Positions 23,511 through 34,847 of a stretch of 64,000 nt of DNA are shown piece after piece (positions within the stretch are counted from its first letter, which is position 1; each line of letters opens with the position of its first letter). This DNA is from Phanerochaete sordida (taxonomy: Eukaryota; Basidiomycota; Agaricomycetes; Polyporales; Phanerochaetaceae): the NCBI GenBank assembly GCA_019973155.2, contig BPQB01000031.1:310001-374000 (forward strand). Direction: 5' to 3'. The notes below the pieces were generated by a model that was not told the origin of the DNA, did not search any database, and worked only from the letters and a program-made list of their open reading frames with translations. The translations under genes and the position numbers were made by a program.

Positions 23511-23600
23511 CATAGACTTCTAGACAATTTCACCAGTGCTAAATTATGCATACTGTACTGTATTGTAGCATGCTACCTCTACACTATTCGTCCATGCCTC
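23511..23600 (+). repeat. Direct repeat, copy 1 (downstream of the aspartic protease)
   Basis: About 90 bases starting CATAGACT and ending CATGCCTC, with an identical core CATACTGTACTGTATTGTA. Copy 2 is at 24235-24329. Each copy lies the same way downstream of an aspartic-protease tail, so together they mark a tandem duplication. Confidence 0.7.
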
Positions 23601-23688
23601 CTTGAATAACTCGCTCTCCCCATGCACATATCGAGAAAAATACTGTGAAGGAGATGAGCGGCGACTCGGACCCAGCTCCTCGCTTTCC

Positions 23689-23830
23689 CCAGTGCTCCTC
23701 ATGCCCACCCTCCTCTCAGTCCCTGGGTATATGCACTCACATCTTCTGACCCCGCGATACCTGACACGCTCGCAGCCTTGGCAGAGCCGCAGCTTGTGCG
23801 CAGGGCGCAGTGCTCTTGCACACCGAGCCG
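23689..23830 (-). pseudogene. Scrap of a MYND zinc finger
   Basis: The minus strand still reads PAHKLRLCQGCERV, followed by a decayed YCGERCQRR (YRGVRR), a short intron-like gap, and an exon 6 relic in which the Trp of DWEEGGH is a stop and the last Cys is changed. It is the end of a MYND family gene stranded in the island about 4.3 kb from the nearest array member, with the protease relic starting directly next to it. Confidence 0.7.
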
Positions 23831-23835
23831 CACGC

Positions 23836-24116
23836 GCTCTCAGGCTGGCTCGCCGACCTACGTCGTCAGCGCGACGTCCCTCTTCCGTGGCTCGCACCCC
23901 CACGCCCCGCTCACGCTGCAGAAGGTGCATAAAAACATGTACAGTCTCCCTTGCGGACGCGCCCCCAGTCATCTCCAGTCGGCGCAGCTCTCCGACGTGC
24001 CGAATGCCCCGCCGGTGCTGGACGCACACGGGGCGACCGCGCGTGGATTTGCGAGCGGCGCGGACGCGCTGCTGCTCGCCGGGGAAATGGCAGCGCGACT
24101 CTCGGGGCGTCCATAA
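23836..24116 (+). pseudogene. Decayed C-terminal fragment of an aspartic protease
   Basis: GSPTYVVSATSLF corresponds to GSPSWIVGDTFL of the intact protease. After an intron-like gap ending CTGCAG it continues KVHKNMYS (for KNVYTAFR), SAQLS (for FAQLS) and ARGFASGADALLL (for ASGLASGADRLRV), then stops at 24114-24116. The rest of the gene is absent. It is a relic of a duplicated protease. Confidence 0.75.
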
Positions 24117-24234
24117 TGAAATCGGCGCGGATCTACGGACGTAGTTTCTCGAGGAAAATTGAGTGCAGGAGGGTTTCCTGCACGCACGTCCTCGGATTTG
24201 CACCTGGACGGTGCAGACGATGGACGCTCTGCTT

Positions 24235-24329
24235 CATAGACTATTAGACAGTCTCGCAAGCGGTAGTAATACATACTGTACTGTATTGTAGCAATATTCG
24301 GCCTCGACGTAGTATCTGTACATGCCTCG
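24235..24329 (+). repeat. Direct repeat, copy 2 (downstream of the protease relic)
   Basis: Pairs with 23511-23600. The shared core CATACTGTACTGTATTGTA is identical and the flanks are diverged. Confidence 0.7.
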
Positions 24330-25634
24330 CGAGCTCTCCTGCGAGCGAGCGTCGCGCTTCGGGCGCTCCGGCCGATCGTCTTACAGGCCAACTCTCCGTC
24401 AGCTCGGAGGAGTGTTGCCATGGACGCGCCTGGCCGCGCACGCCAGTCATCCTCGCGCGCCGTGGGCTAACCCCAGCTAACCCCACGGAGAAACCTGCGA
24501 CGCGTGACGTCACGCGCAAGCGAGCGTCGCGCTTCGCTATCGCGCGAGGGATCGCTCGGACATCGCACCCGGCGGACGAAGTTCAGGCTGAAAGCGCGGG
24601 CCTCTGCCAAGGACGCGTCGCCGGCGGCGTGGCTCCGCGCGCAGGGTGGGACGCGGGCGGGGCATGCAGTGCGACGTGCGGCTCGGCACGTCATGGCCCT
24701 GTCATGGCGTGTGTAAGCGCGGCGCCGGGTGTTTGCTTTCGCAGCGTCTTCTGGCGTCGACGATACGACGGGGCGCACGGATGGAGCTGAGCGGAGGCCG
24801 GGAGGGGGAAGGGGAAGGGGAAGGGCAGGGCGTGACGGGGTGGCGACGTGCTGCACTTGGCGTGTGCGAGACCCCGTGGGCGCGGGAGGACGCGCAGCGT
24901 GGGACGGCACAGCCGCGGCCTGGCTGCGCGGGGGTCAGGCCCAGGGCCCGGACGCCTGCGAGGTCAGTTGATGTGCGCGTCGAGCGTGGCCCGCAGCGGT
25001 GTCTCCTGTGCGCCGTCGATCGTCGTGCCCGAAGCGTCTGCTCCGGGGTGGCGGGGTCTCAGATCGCCTGCCCCGCGGGGTACAACAGGGGTCACGCGAG
25101 GCGGTCGCGCAGGCGATCGCGTCGTGGGTTCCTGGGCCGTGCACCCACACCGAGGTGCCGACGTGAAAGGAGAGCGGGGCAGGAGGCGAAGGTCAGAGTG
25201 AGGCTTCGAAGATGGTTCTTCGCAGAACATGACGAGTTTTGAATTCACTGGGCCTTCCTGCAGTCCTTCTGCGGCTTCTCTTTCTGCCATAACCACCGCA
25301 AACGAGCTCGCCGTCGCCGACGACCCCCCTGAAGCGAAATATCGAGCACATTGGGATGCCCTGATCGTGGTCTCGAGCAGGTTTCAAGGATGCGCGCCTA
25401 GCGCCGGACGCAGCGAAACGGAAGGGGTCCGGAAGCGCAGGGCGGGCGGGCCGGGGATAATCTGACCTTTGCCCCCTCGTCACATAGGAGGCATATGATA
25501 GTGGACATCCCATCGCCCTCGAGCTTGGTCACAAGGCCCCGGACGGACCCCTGTTTGACGCACGCCGTCGCGTTAAAAGGGCGGCCGCTGCCCCGCACGC
25601 AGCGAGCCATCTCTCCCCCTCCTCCTCCGAAACC
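24330..25634. other. GC-rich spacer before glycerol kinase
   Basis: No gene supported; long open frames on both strands reflect composition. It contains a run of G-tracts at 24800-24830 (GGGA and GGGGAA units, six tracts of three or more G) that could form a G-quadruplex. The last few hundred bases should hold the glycerol kinase promoter. Confidence 0.45.
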
Positions 25635-27489
25635 ATGGCCTCTACCCTCCGACATGGCGAGTTTGTCGGCTCGCTCGACTGCGGCACGACGTGCGTGGGC
25701 CTCCGTATCTCCTCTGGGACACCCGCGCTGACACACCGGCAGCTCGACGCGGTTCATGATCTTCGACCGCTACGCCAACGTCATCGCCTCGCACCAGATC
25801 GAGTTCCCGCAGTACTACCCGCAGCCCGGATGGCACGAGCACGACGCCGAGCAGATCATGGAGAGCTGCGACGCGTGCATCGACCAGGCGTGCGTCGAGC
25901 TCGAGAAGCTCGGCTGGACGAAGCAGAGCGTCAAGGTCATCGGTGCGTCACCTGCCTCCTCCGCGCCCACGCCCGCCAACGCTATCACCAGGCATCACGA
26001 ACCAGCGTGAGACCACGGTCGCGTGGAGCCGCAAGACCGGCGCGCCCGTCAGCCGCGCGATCGTCTGGGACGACATCCGCGTCAAGAACCTCGTCACGCA
26101 GTTCGAGAACCAGGCGAAGACGCAGGGCGTGCAGTACGAGGGCAAGGTCCACAAGGGCGAGGACGGCCTCGTCGCCCTCCGCAAGCTGTGCGCTCCGCGT
26201 CCTCCTCGGCGGCCCTGACTGACGCTGTCTGCACAGGACCGGCCTCCCGATCTCGACGTACTTCTCCGCGCTCAAGATCCGCTGGATGATCGACCACTGG
26301 CCGGACGTCAAGAGCGCGTACGACGCGGACGACCTGCTCTTCGGCACCGTCGAGTCCTGGATCACGTACCGCCTCTCCGGCGGCGCGCACGGCGGCGTGC
26401 ACGTCAGCGACGTCACGAACGCGTCGCGCACGCTCCTCCTCAACCTCCGCTCGCTGCAGTGGGACCCCGTGCTGCTCGAGTTCTTCGGCCTCAAGGCGAG
26501 CATCCTGCCCAAGCTCGCGTCCTCGTCCGAGGTCTACGCGCACATCGCGTACGGCGCGCTCAAGGGCGTGCCCATCGCGGGCCTCGCGGGCGACCAGCAG
26601 GCCGCGCTCGTCGGGAACAAGTGCCTCCGCCAGGGCGAGGCCAAGTGCACGTACGGCACCGGCGCGTTCCTCCTCTTCTGCACCGGCGAGGACGTCGTCG
26701 AGAGCAAGGCCGGGCTGCTCAGCACCGTCGCGTACCAGAACGGCCCGAACGGCAAGCCCGTGTACTGCCTCGAGGGCTCCAGTGCGTGTCCCTTTATGCT
26801 CTTGTGGGTGCAGTGCTGATGTCGTTCTGCAGTCGGTGTCGCGGGCAGCGCCATCAAGTGGCTCCGCGACTCGATGTTCATGGTCCAGTCCGCGGCGGAC
26901 GTCAACACGCTCGCCGCCAAGGTGCCCGACACCGGCGGCCTGTACTTCGTGACGGCCTTCGGCGGGCTCTTCGCGCCGTACTGGGACCCGTCCGCGACGG
27001 GCATGATCATCGGTGCGCACGCACCCAGTCGTTCCACGTCATTTTCGTGCTCACCCGCTCGCAGGCATGTCCTCGTACACGACGCCGTCGCACGTCGCGC
27101 GCGCGACGCTCGAGGCGAACGCGTTCATGACGCGCGCGGTGGCCGAGGCGATGAAGCTCGACTCGGGCGTCGACCTCCCGCAGATGAAGGTCGACGGCGG
27201 GATGACGAACGGCGACATGGTGATGCAGGTGCTCGCGGACCTCGGCGGGTGCGAGATCGTGCGGCCCGAGATGCGCGAGAGCACCGCGCTCGGCAGCGCG
27301 CTGCTCGCGGGGAGCGCCGTGCGCCTGTTCGGCTGGGACATCGCGCGCCCCGAGACGCTGCACGAGGTCAACACCGCGGGCAGCACGAGCTTCAAGCCGA
27401 CCACGACGAAGGAGTACCGCGACAAGAAGTGGGCCGGGTGGCAGCGCGCGGTCGAGAGGTGTCGCGGGTGGGCGGCGAGCGACGACTAG
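25635..27489 (+). CDS. GUT1: Glycerol kinase, 533 aa
   Basis: Six exons (25635-25690, 25743-25942, 25992-26187, 26237-26781, 26833-27012, 27065-27489) join exactly to 533 codons, the usual length. It phosphorylates glycerol with ATP to glycerol 3-phosphate in the cytosol. Visible motifs: [15 protein letters not shown] (phosphate-binding loop, formed across intron 1), [24 protein letters not shown], the catalytic Asp in [35 protein letters not shown] (FGGY-family signature) and [11 protein letters not shown] near the nucleotide site. Codons are almost all C- or G-ending, unlike the neighbouring MYND genes, which suggests high expression. The last three exons plus 3' flank are repeated inverted at 395-1640. 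Its 3' end faces MYND-4. Confidence 0.97.
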
Positions 27490-28023
27490 GGTGCGCGCGG
27501 GTGAAAAGCGAATGTGAAAGACTTGGTGTATTTTTATATTGTGCTTTGAGGTGCCTGTATTCTAGGTTCATGAGGTGTATACCTTGCCCTATACCACTGG
27601 GACTACCATGGACAGAGACCTCAGGCTGTGAGGCCGGGGATGCTGTAGCAGCGCGAACTCGTCGCTGCCAGTCGTCTGCAGCACCGTGGCGTCTGTAGTC
27701 ATGGTATGCGCAGGCCGGCGTTCGTGTCGTTCAAGGTCTTCTTTGGAACCCTCGACGCGCGCATATTGTCGTCCCTCAGGCACATGTAGGCCGACCACCG
27801 GCCGCGCAGCTAGCCTCTGCAGCGCGCCACGCGACGTGATGGTTGGCCATATCTACCGCCCTGACTGAGATGTTGAACCTCGAGATATCACGCCTGGGCA
27901 GAAACTTCGAAGGAATCGAAGGAGTACTGAGTCATATGTCGGTATCGTATGTGTGTTCGCACTGAATCAACGCTGATTACTTCGTTCTTCTTGCAACTCC
28001 AGTATTATAGCACGACGCTCACA
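27490..28023. other. Spacer between glycerol kinase and MYND-4
   Basis: The first 160 or so bases are duplicated with the kinase fragment near 395-590. No gene seen in the remainder. The two genes are convergent, so this holds both 3' ends. Confidence 0.5.
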
Positions 28024-29884
28024 TTATCGCGACACCCTGCAGCAACGCTGTCTATGGCCACCTCTATCCCAGTCGCTGCGAGTCCAAGCTCAGGTCAGTA
28101 TCGCATGCGAACGTAGAGAACACCGCCACCTACTTCCTTTGACAGCGCTCCCCGCAATACACAACGCGTTCGCAGCCCTGGCAGAGCCGCATCCTGTGCG
28201 CGGGCTTGTACCTGCTGCACAGGCACTCGTCCCACGCGCAGCGTTCCAGCATCCCGAACTGCGCCGGCTGCTCAGCTTGGGGCGCCGCTGGAAGGAGTGC
28301 TTTGACGGAGGTCCAGAGCTGCACGAAGGCTCGCCATGCAGGGAGCTGGCGACGCCTCGCTTCGTCCGTGACGGATTGCCAGGCGGCCAGAGTGTGCCGC
28401 CGCAGCGCGACCGTCTTCGGGCGGTTGTCGCGGGGAATGCTGGCCAGATGCGGGAGGATACGCTCTATGTACTCCGTTACTTGCGCTGGATGGGGTGTCA
28501 GGAGATTGTGACAGTCGTGGTAGGCGAGAGGCGTACCTGGAGGAGACTCCTCGTTCTTTGGAAACTGGAGCATGATGAAATGGCAGAGCAGATCGAGGAA
28601 CGCGAAGAAGTGCCTCTGGGAGGTTTCCATCCCGCGCTGTCTAAGATATGGACATGAGAGGGCTTGGAGGCAATAGCCATGAGCGAGCGATAACGTACAG
28701 CCCTTGTGCGAATGCCTCCAACGCTGTGTCGATGGATATCTCTTCGCTCGCTTCGCCGCCGCGGCATATCTGGCGCCGGGCGGCAGCGAGACAGTACAAA
28801 ACGATCTGTCTCTCGGACGAATCCAGCCTCGCAGCGGCGCGGAAACTGTTCCATGCGAAAAAGAGGAGAAAGACGTCGTTCAGATAGGTGTCAACGATGC
28901 CTTCGTCCGCGAGATCCCGTCTGATCGCGCCCAAAACATATGTCCCGTCGGTGCAGCCGCTCAGCGCGTCGCCCAGGAAAGCAGGCCACACGTCGGTATC
29001 TGGGTCGTCTATGCCATTCAAGTGGTCGAGAGCTAGCGCCCGGAGGCGCGGAGAGGCAGCATGGATCCAGATGAAGAGGAACAGGTGGGGTATACGAGTC
29101 TCAAGGGGCGTGATGGACCTGTGTCAGGCCATGTGATCAGCGAAGCGATATGGATGAGAGTGGAAAATTCACCTATGTTTCTGAAGCATGCCTTCTGCGA
29201 AGCGGCCGACCTTGCCAAGAGTGTAGTATAAATTATCGGTGTTGCCTACCCGCAGGGCTGCAATGCCCGATTTTGAAGCCCTGGTGCTGCCACTTGGGTA
29301 TTCGCCGATTCGAAGAGAATCTTTGATGTCCCAAAGATTGGAATAAGCTCTCAGGATAGTATCTTGAAGGACGTCTAGTAACTGTTCGTCTGCCTGCGGA
29401 TGACTGACGAGAGTCACTTGTCCAGTACATGCCAAAAACAACTGCAGCATGCCGAGAATGCGCGCCTGAGGGTCGCGACGTACCCGTTGCATATCAGCAC
29501 CAAATAGTCTGTGCGGAACGGAAGCAGGCCTACCCATCGCCTGTCGCTGTGTGTTGACGTCGAGACGAGCTGCTCTCGGGTGAAACCGCAGATAAACTCG
29601 CCACGCATTATTTCCGCCCAGACTAGCAAAATACCGGCCTCCCAAGCCGCGTGCCAGACGCCCTCATAAGCTTTTCCTATGGCGTCGGTGAGCTCCGCGA
29701 ATAATATCCCGGTTTGGTCATGCTCGGTGTCGGGATAAGCGGCCATGCAAAGTTCGCGCATGAGCTGAGCCCAAGAACCAGGTGTCTGTAAAAGGCGTTC
29801 TCGCATCAACCCATCGGGCAACGGTTCGTCCCGCAGCGTGCAGGATTGCACATCCGGGAAGAGCTCAGCCCAGTGCTTGAGCAT
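28024..29884 (-). CDS. MYND-4: solenoid/MYND zinc-finger protein, inverted near-copy of MYND-3
   Basis: ATG of MLKHWAELFPDVQS to DWDRGGHRQRCCRVSR. All six exons are open with normal splice sites. Exon 3 has RRDLADEGIVDTYLNDV and LAAARRQICRG. Exon 5 has RPKTVALRRHTLAAWQSV and the finger CAWDECLC, CQGCERVVYCGERCQRK. Compared with MYND-3 it lacks four residues (RRHP) in exon 5 and keeps GT at the second intron donor. It is the first member of the right array. A leader intron (GTGAGT donor) precedes the start codon. Confidence 0.83.
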
Positions 29885-30079
29885 CCTGACGAGATCGCGG
29901 CGCGCCCGGATGTCGCGCGTCTGGAAAACGGGGAAACCGAAGCGAGGCGCGTCAGCGACGGTATTTTGAGGATACGTGAAATACACCTTCTCACAACTCA
30001 CCAGAGCAATTTTCGCAAGGACGAGGTGCAGAGGTAAGAGCAAATCCGCTGGCGCCCGCAGTACTGGTATGTCTCGCGT

Positions 30080-30091
30080 GATTAGGTAAGC
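30080..30091. promoter_or_regulatory. Palindrome (one mismatch, GATTAGGTAAGC) upstream of MYND-4
   Basis: Reverse complement of the MYND-3 variant, 195 bases before the MYND-4 ATG. Surrounding bases match the MYND-3 promoter over more than 100 positions. Confidence 0.65.
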
Positions 30092-30261
30092 AAGTCTGTC
30101 TTCGGAACCAGGAACGACCAACAAATATTGAGCTCGCATGCTCGGCGAGCGATGACATCGACAGTTCGAATCATCAGGCCTCCAGGTTCCAGGACAGGCA
30201 GGCGTCTTAAATTTCTCTACGGGGTCGTTGGCGACGCCGCAACTTCACGGTACATAAATAT

Positions 30262-32140
30262 TTATTGTGCAACTCTCCGGCAGTGCTCCCTATGCCCCCC
30301 GCGCCCCCAATCGCTGACGGCACACCGTCGCTTCAGAGTTGAAATACGTCTCAGGTAAAGAAGAACTCACCTCTTCTGACATCGCTCCCCACAGTACACG
30401 ACCCACTCGCAGCCCTTGCAGGTACGCATGCGATGCGCGGGCTTGTACACGCTGCAGAGGCACTCGCGCCACGCGCAGCGCTCTAGTAGCCCAACCGGTG
30501 GCGTACGCCCTTCTCCAATCGACTTGCCAAGGATTGCTTCAACGGAGGACCACTGCTTCATGAAGACACGCCACGGCCTGGAACGGACCCGTCGCGCGAG
30601 CATGCGGCTCTGCAACTGTTCTCCGACGGTCTTCCAAGCCGCATGGACGCGGCACCGCGCTGCGACTGCCTTCGGGCGGTGTTCCCCAGAAAAGCTGGGT
30701 GCATGCTCGAGGGCCCAACGTAGGAACGCATTCACGTGTTCTTCCTCGTAGATTAGGGTGGTTACTTATAAGGGTCGGGAGCACGACATACCCTGAGGGG
30801 ATAGATTATCTTTCGGGAGCTCGAGAGTGACGCAGTGGCAGAGCAGATCCAGGAATCCATATCCTCGCAGTGCGGGGATGTACGTGTCATCGCTGGATAG
30901 CCGATGTAAGAAGCATTGCAGGAGATGCGGCACGCTGTAAGCGGATGACAACATACCATGTCTGCGTTATAAAAGCCATCAGCCCGGCGTCGACGATGTT
31001 CTCGATATCTGAACCCCGGCATAATTGGCGACGGGCGGCCGCCAGCACGCCCGGTGCTAGCCGTCCTTCGGATGATCCCTCTTCTGCTACGTTTTTGTAC
31101 ACTGACGCGCGGTACCATGTGGAAATAAAGGCGAATACTTCGCCCAAGGCAATGTCAACGACGCCTTCGTTCTTGAGGTCCCGAACCACGGCATCAATAG
31201 CGTGTTTACCGTCGGTGCAACCATCTAGCGCGCTGTCCAGAAAGTCTGCCCATAGGTCGGTATCGTTCTCATAATCTGTCAGAATGCACAGATGGGAAAG
31301 AGCCCTCGCTCGAAGATTCTCCGAAGTTGCGTGGATCCAGACAAGGAAGAATACGTGAGCAATGCGAGTGTCAAGAATCTGGATGGATCTGATGATGTCA
31401 AAGTTATTGAAGTACCGAATACAAAAGCATATGATGTCACTTACCTGTGTCTCCGAAGCTGGGACACTATCAAGGGTCCCAGAACAGTGAGGGTATCGAA
31501 CAGAATATTTAGCGACTCTTCCCATTCAGCTTGAACGCCTTCGTTTACTGTACTGCCGACAGATCCACGCACTGTAATCACGTCCTTGACACCCCAGAGG
31601 TTGGCAAAGATTCCGAAAATTGTGGTCTCGAAGGTGTCCAGCAGTTGTGCGACTTCTTGCGGATGATCGCCCTCGAACGCTCATGTACCGCACATATCAT
31701 ACAAGCGCATCATATGGCAGATGTAATGCTACAGATGCGCAATAGAATCACCGCATTAGCTCTACGAACATTGAATATCACGGAGTAAAGCTCACCAGTC
31801 CGATAACGCTTTGCGCCGAGACGTGTAACTCCCTGCAGAAAACATGCGCAAATTCGCGGCGTATCGCCTCTGCCACGGCACTAAGCATGCCCTCCTGGCA
31901 CGCACTGTGCCATACTGCATCAGGGGCGTTTGTGACCGCGTCCACGAGCACAGCGAGTCGCAGATGGACCTCCTGTACCTTGTCCTGGGCCGCGTACTCA
32001 GTGACGCAGAGCTCGCGTGTGAGGCGCGGCCAGGCGCTAGGCACCTCGAAGGAGCGTTGGCGCATCGGTATGTCGGGCGTAGACCTCTGCCCAAGACTGG
32101 AGAGCAGCCTCGCGGGAAAGACCTCGGCCCAGTGGCTCAT
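30262..32140 (-). pseudogene. MYND-5: family member with a stop in exon 2
   Basis: The start MSHWAEVFPARLL is one residue shorter than usual. Exon 2 begins in the expected phase 0 but meets TGA at 31681-31683 before FEGDHPQEVAQLLDTFE; related members have a sense codon here, and CGA to TGA would explain it. The rest is open: exon 3 (TRIAHVFFLVWIH, LAAARRQLCRG), linker, and finger CAWRECLC, CKGCEWVVYCGERCQKR, DWGRGGHREHC. With no other lesion this is either a very recent pseudogene or needs an unusual splice of exon 2. Its exon 2 and exon 3 are among the most divergent of the family. Confidence 0.7.
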
Positions 32141-32348
32141 CTTGATCCTTGACGGAGTCCGGAAGGGCAGCCAGATGCCTCTGCGTCCAAGCGCTGCATC
32201 GTTCAGCGTCAGAGGGTCTCGAAGTTCACCACTGCTGAAGCTGCACGTCTAGTGCTCACCAACGCTGGTACGGTAGGATTCGGGCACGAGAGGACTGGTT
32301 CAAGCCGTCAACGTGAGGCCGTCGGCGCTCCATTGCCTCGTGTGGTTT

Positions 32349-32360
32349 GCTGATGTAAGC
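32349..32360. promoter_or_regulatory. Palindrome (one mismatch, GCTGATGTAAGC) upstream of MYND-5
   Basis: One base off the consensus, 208 bases before the MYND-5 ATG. The 32141-32613 spacer holds this promoter and the 3' end of MYND-6. Confidence 0.6.
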
Positions 32361-32613
32361 AAAGGGCTGGAAGCCAGTGCGAGCCCCCTCTCGTGGCCAG
32401 CACGGTTGCACGGCGGAAGATATTCTAGCTGGACATGCATCGCGCGTCTTCGACGGCTTGGAATGGGCGGGTCTCGTCACACGCAGCAGATACCTGCTCT
32501 AGACCGCGCAAAAAAGCCTAACTCCCTTCTGAATCTCATATGCCTGCTCTCCTCCTTCAAAGTACAAATGATAAGCAGAGAGTGAGGATGGTCGCCGATC
32601 GCCTGACACGATG

Positions 32614-34467
32614 TTAAGCAGTCCGCTGGCAGCGCTCCTTGTGCCCGCCCTTCTCCCAGTCGCTGGAAACGCACCATCGCGTCAGAGCTATACGCAGGCC
32701 GGGAATACAGGCACTCACTTCCTCTGGCAACGCTCGCCGCAGTACATGACCCTTTCACATCCCTTGCAGATCCGCTTGCAATGCGCGGGCTTGTGCACGC
32801 TGCAAAGGCACTCGTCCCACGCACAGCGCTCGAGCGCCCCGAACGGCGCATGGTACGGCTCGCGAGGTGCCGGCCAGGCCACATGTTCTTGGAGCGCGTA
32901 CCACAGCTGCGTGAACTCAAGCCAAGTCGCGCTCCTGTGCGCGAGCTGGCCATTTCGCGCGATCTCGTCGGTGACGGCCTGCCACGCGCGGAGCGTGTGC
33001 AGGCGCATCGCGGCGGTCTTCGGCCGGCTGTCCGTGGCGCGGTTGTCCATCTGCTGCAGCACATAGGCTGTGTACTGGTTTAAATTTGCTGGATAAGGTG
33101 TCAGATTGATTTCGTAGGTGAGGAGTTATACGTACATAGGTGGCGGACGTCCTGTTGTTGCACGCAACACATGATGTAGTCGCATAGTGAGTCGAGGGAG
33201 GCATAGCATTGTCGCCCGTGGACTTCGAGGCTGAGGCTAAACAGATGATTAGCATGCATGCAGAATGTGCGATATATAGACTGCTGGAATCAGAGGCCAG
33301 CTGGGCGTACCTTAGGTTCACGAAGACTTCGGACGCGATATCCAAATATATTTCCGTGTCCTCGCCATCTCCGCGGCATCGCTGACGTCGGAGGGCCGAG
33401 AGACAGGACGGGGCCAGCCCAGTTTCGGAACCCAAGCTCAGCCCAGCACTAATGCTGAACCTGTGCCAGATCGACAAAAAGGACACGACGGTCCACAGCC
33501 GATCGTCCACACCATATCGTTCGTCCGCCAGGTCCCGAATAATCGCGCTTGTGACATGTTTGTCAGTCAGAGGGCCGCCCAAAGCGTCGGCAAAAACTCA
33601 GGCCAGAAGCCCTGATCGATGTCGTCGGCGTCGACCATGGTTTTGACGTTGGCTAGGCCCTCAGAGTATGTGAGTGGGTGCACACCATGTATCCATGTGA
33701 CGAAAGAGACGTGAGGAATTCGGGTTTCAGAAAGCCGGATTGTCCTGAGGGATTGTGATGTCAGTGATGTTCATGTCTGTGATGAACTGAGGTGTACCTA
33801 TGCTCTTTGAGCCCGTCCACCGTCAACCGGCCCAGAGCGTTGAGAGTGTCGTAGAGCTCATCGAGCTCGAGGAGCAGTGACTTCGTGCCTTTTCTCTCAA
33901 TCCTAGAGAAGCGGCAGACCAGGAACGAGTCCTTCAACGTCCACAGTTTGGCGTAGGCTGCGATTATACTGTCTTCCAGAACGTCCAGCGCCTGTGTCAT
34001 TTCTTCTTCGCGAGCGTCTTCGAAGACCCGGTTGATGAATGTGAGGAATAGACACAAGATGCAATAAATGTGAGGCTGAGGGAAAGACAAATCAGCTGTA
34101 GCCGCTGGTCGATTTGACAAGGAAGGCTTTCCATCTTCGCTGCGCCTTCCGTCGACACGAGCAGTTCTCGCGTAAAGCCGCAGAAAAAATCTGCGTTGAT
34201 GAGCTCCTGGAATACGCCCAGAAGGCCGGTGTTCCAAGCAGTGTGCCAGACGTTCTCCGGAGCGCGTCCCAAAATCTGTTTGAGCGCCACAAACAGCTTC
34301 CATACCGCGCGGCCTTCTGAGTCTTCTGCAGCGTAGAACTCGCGTATGAGGCGTGCCCAAAATTTTGGAGCGCGGAGAAGCCGTTCTTCTACAAAATGCA
34401 CGGACACGCCTTCAGACGCGTCGAGGAAGTCGACGCTAGGGAAGAGCTTGGACCAATGCTCCAGCAT
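32614..34467 (-). pseudogene. MYND-6: family member with frameshift and damaged splice donor
   Basis: Starts MLEHWSKLFPSVDF. At the end of exon 1 (STEGAAKM) the donor dinucleotide at 34130-34131 reads GA instead of GT. In exon 3 one base is missing in the A-run at 33591-33597 (minus strand: GAGTTTTTG, then CCGACG), so PHVSFVTWIHG and GGPLTDKHVTSAIIRDL lie in different frames. The remaining exons are open: LDSLCDYIMCCVQQ, RPKTAAMRLHTLRAWQAV, finger CAWDECLC, CKGCERVMYCGERCQRK, DWEKGGHKERC. In the finger the usual HRMR is HCKR. Two independent lesions make a working gene unlikely. Confidence 0.78.
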
Positions 34468-34684
34468 CCTGGCTCCGAGGTTACCGGTTAAAGCGCGCTT
34501 CACCCTGCAAGACAGATAGCGCAGAACGCACGGCGTAATTAATAATGTAGGATGAGAGCACCGTCTCTCAGAACTGCAGTACTCACGACGGAAAGCGTCG
34601 CGGCGCGTGGGCGGTATCGACGTCGTGGCAAGGGACAAGGCACCGGCGCTTGAATAAGTTTCCGCGCGTCGGGCGGTCCAGCGG

Positions 34685-34696
34685 GCTTAGGTAAGC
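34685..34696. promoter_or_regulatory. Palindrome GCTTAGGTAAGC upstream of MYND-6
   Basis: Perfect family palindrome, 217 bases before the MYND-6 ATG. Between them a leader intron is apparent (donor GTGAGTACTG, acceptor CTTGCAG just before the coding start region). Confidence 0.75.
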
Positions 34697-34847
34697 TCGT
34701 TCAAGGCACGACCAGCTACGACCAGGTGGTCTCGAGAGTCGTTCGGCACTAAATATTTTAATTATGAAAAGATAACAGCGTAACCTTGGCAATATCTGAA
34801 GACAACAGACAGCAGTCCGGCCAAGCGACGCGGCCGACAAGCTATCG

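Noticed and set aside
24646..25242. 198-codon open frame (+) before glycerol kinase
   Set aside because: Very GC-rich and low complexity (runs of GEGEG), overlapped by other open frames; looks like composition, not coding.
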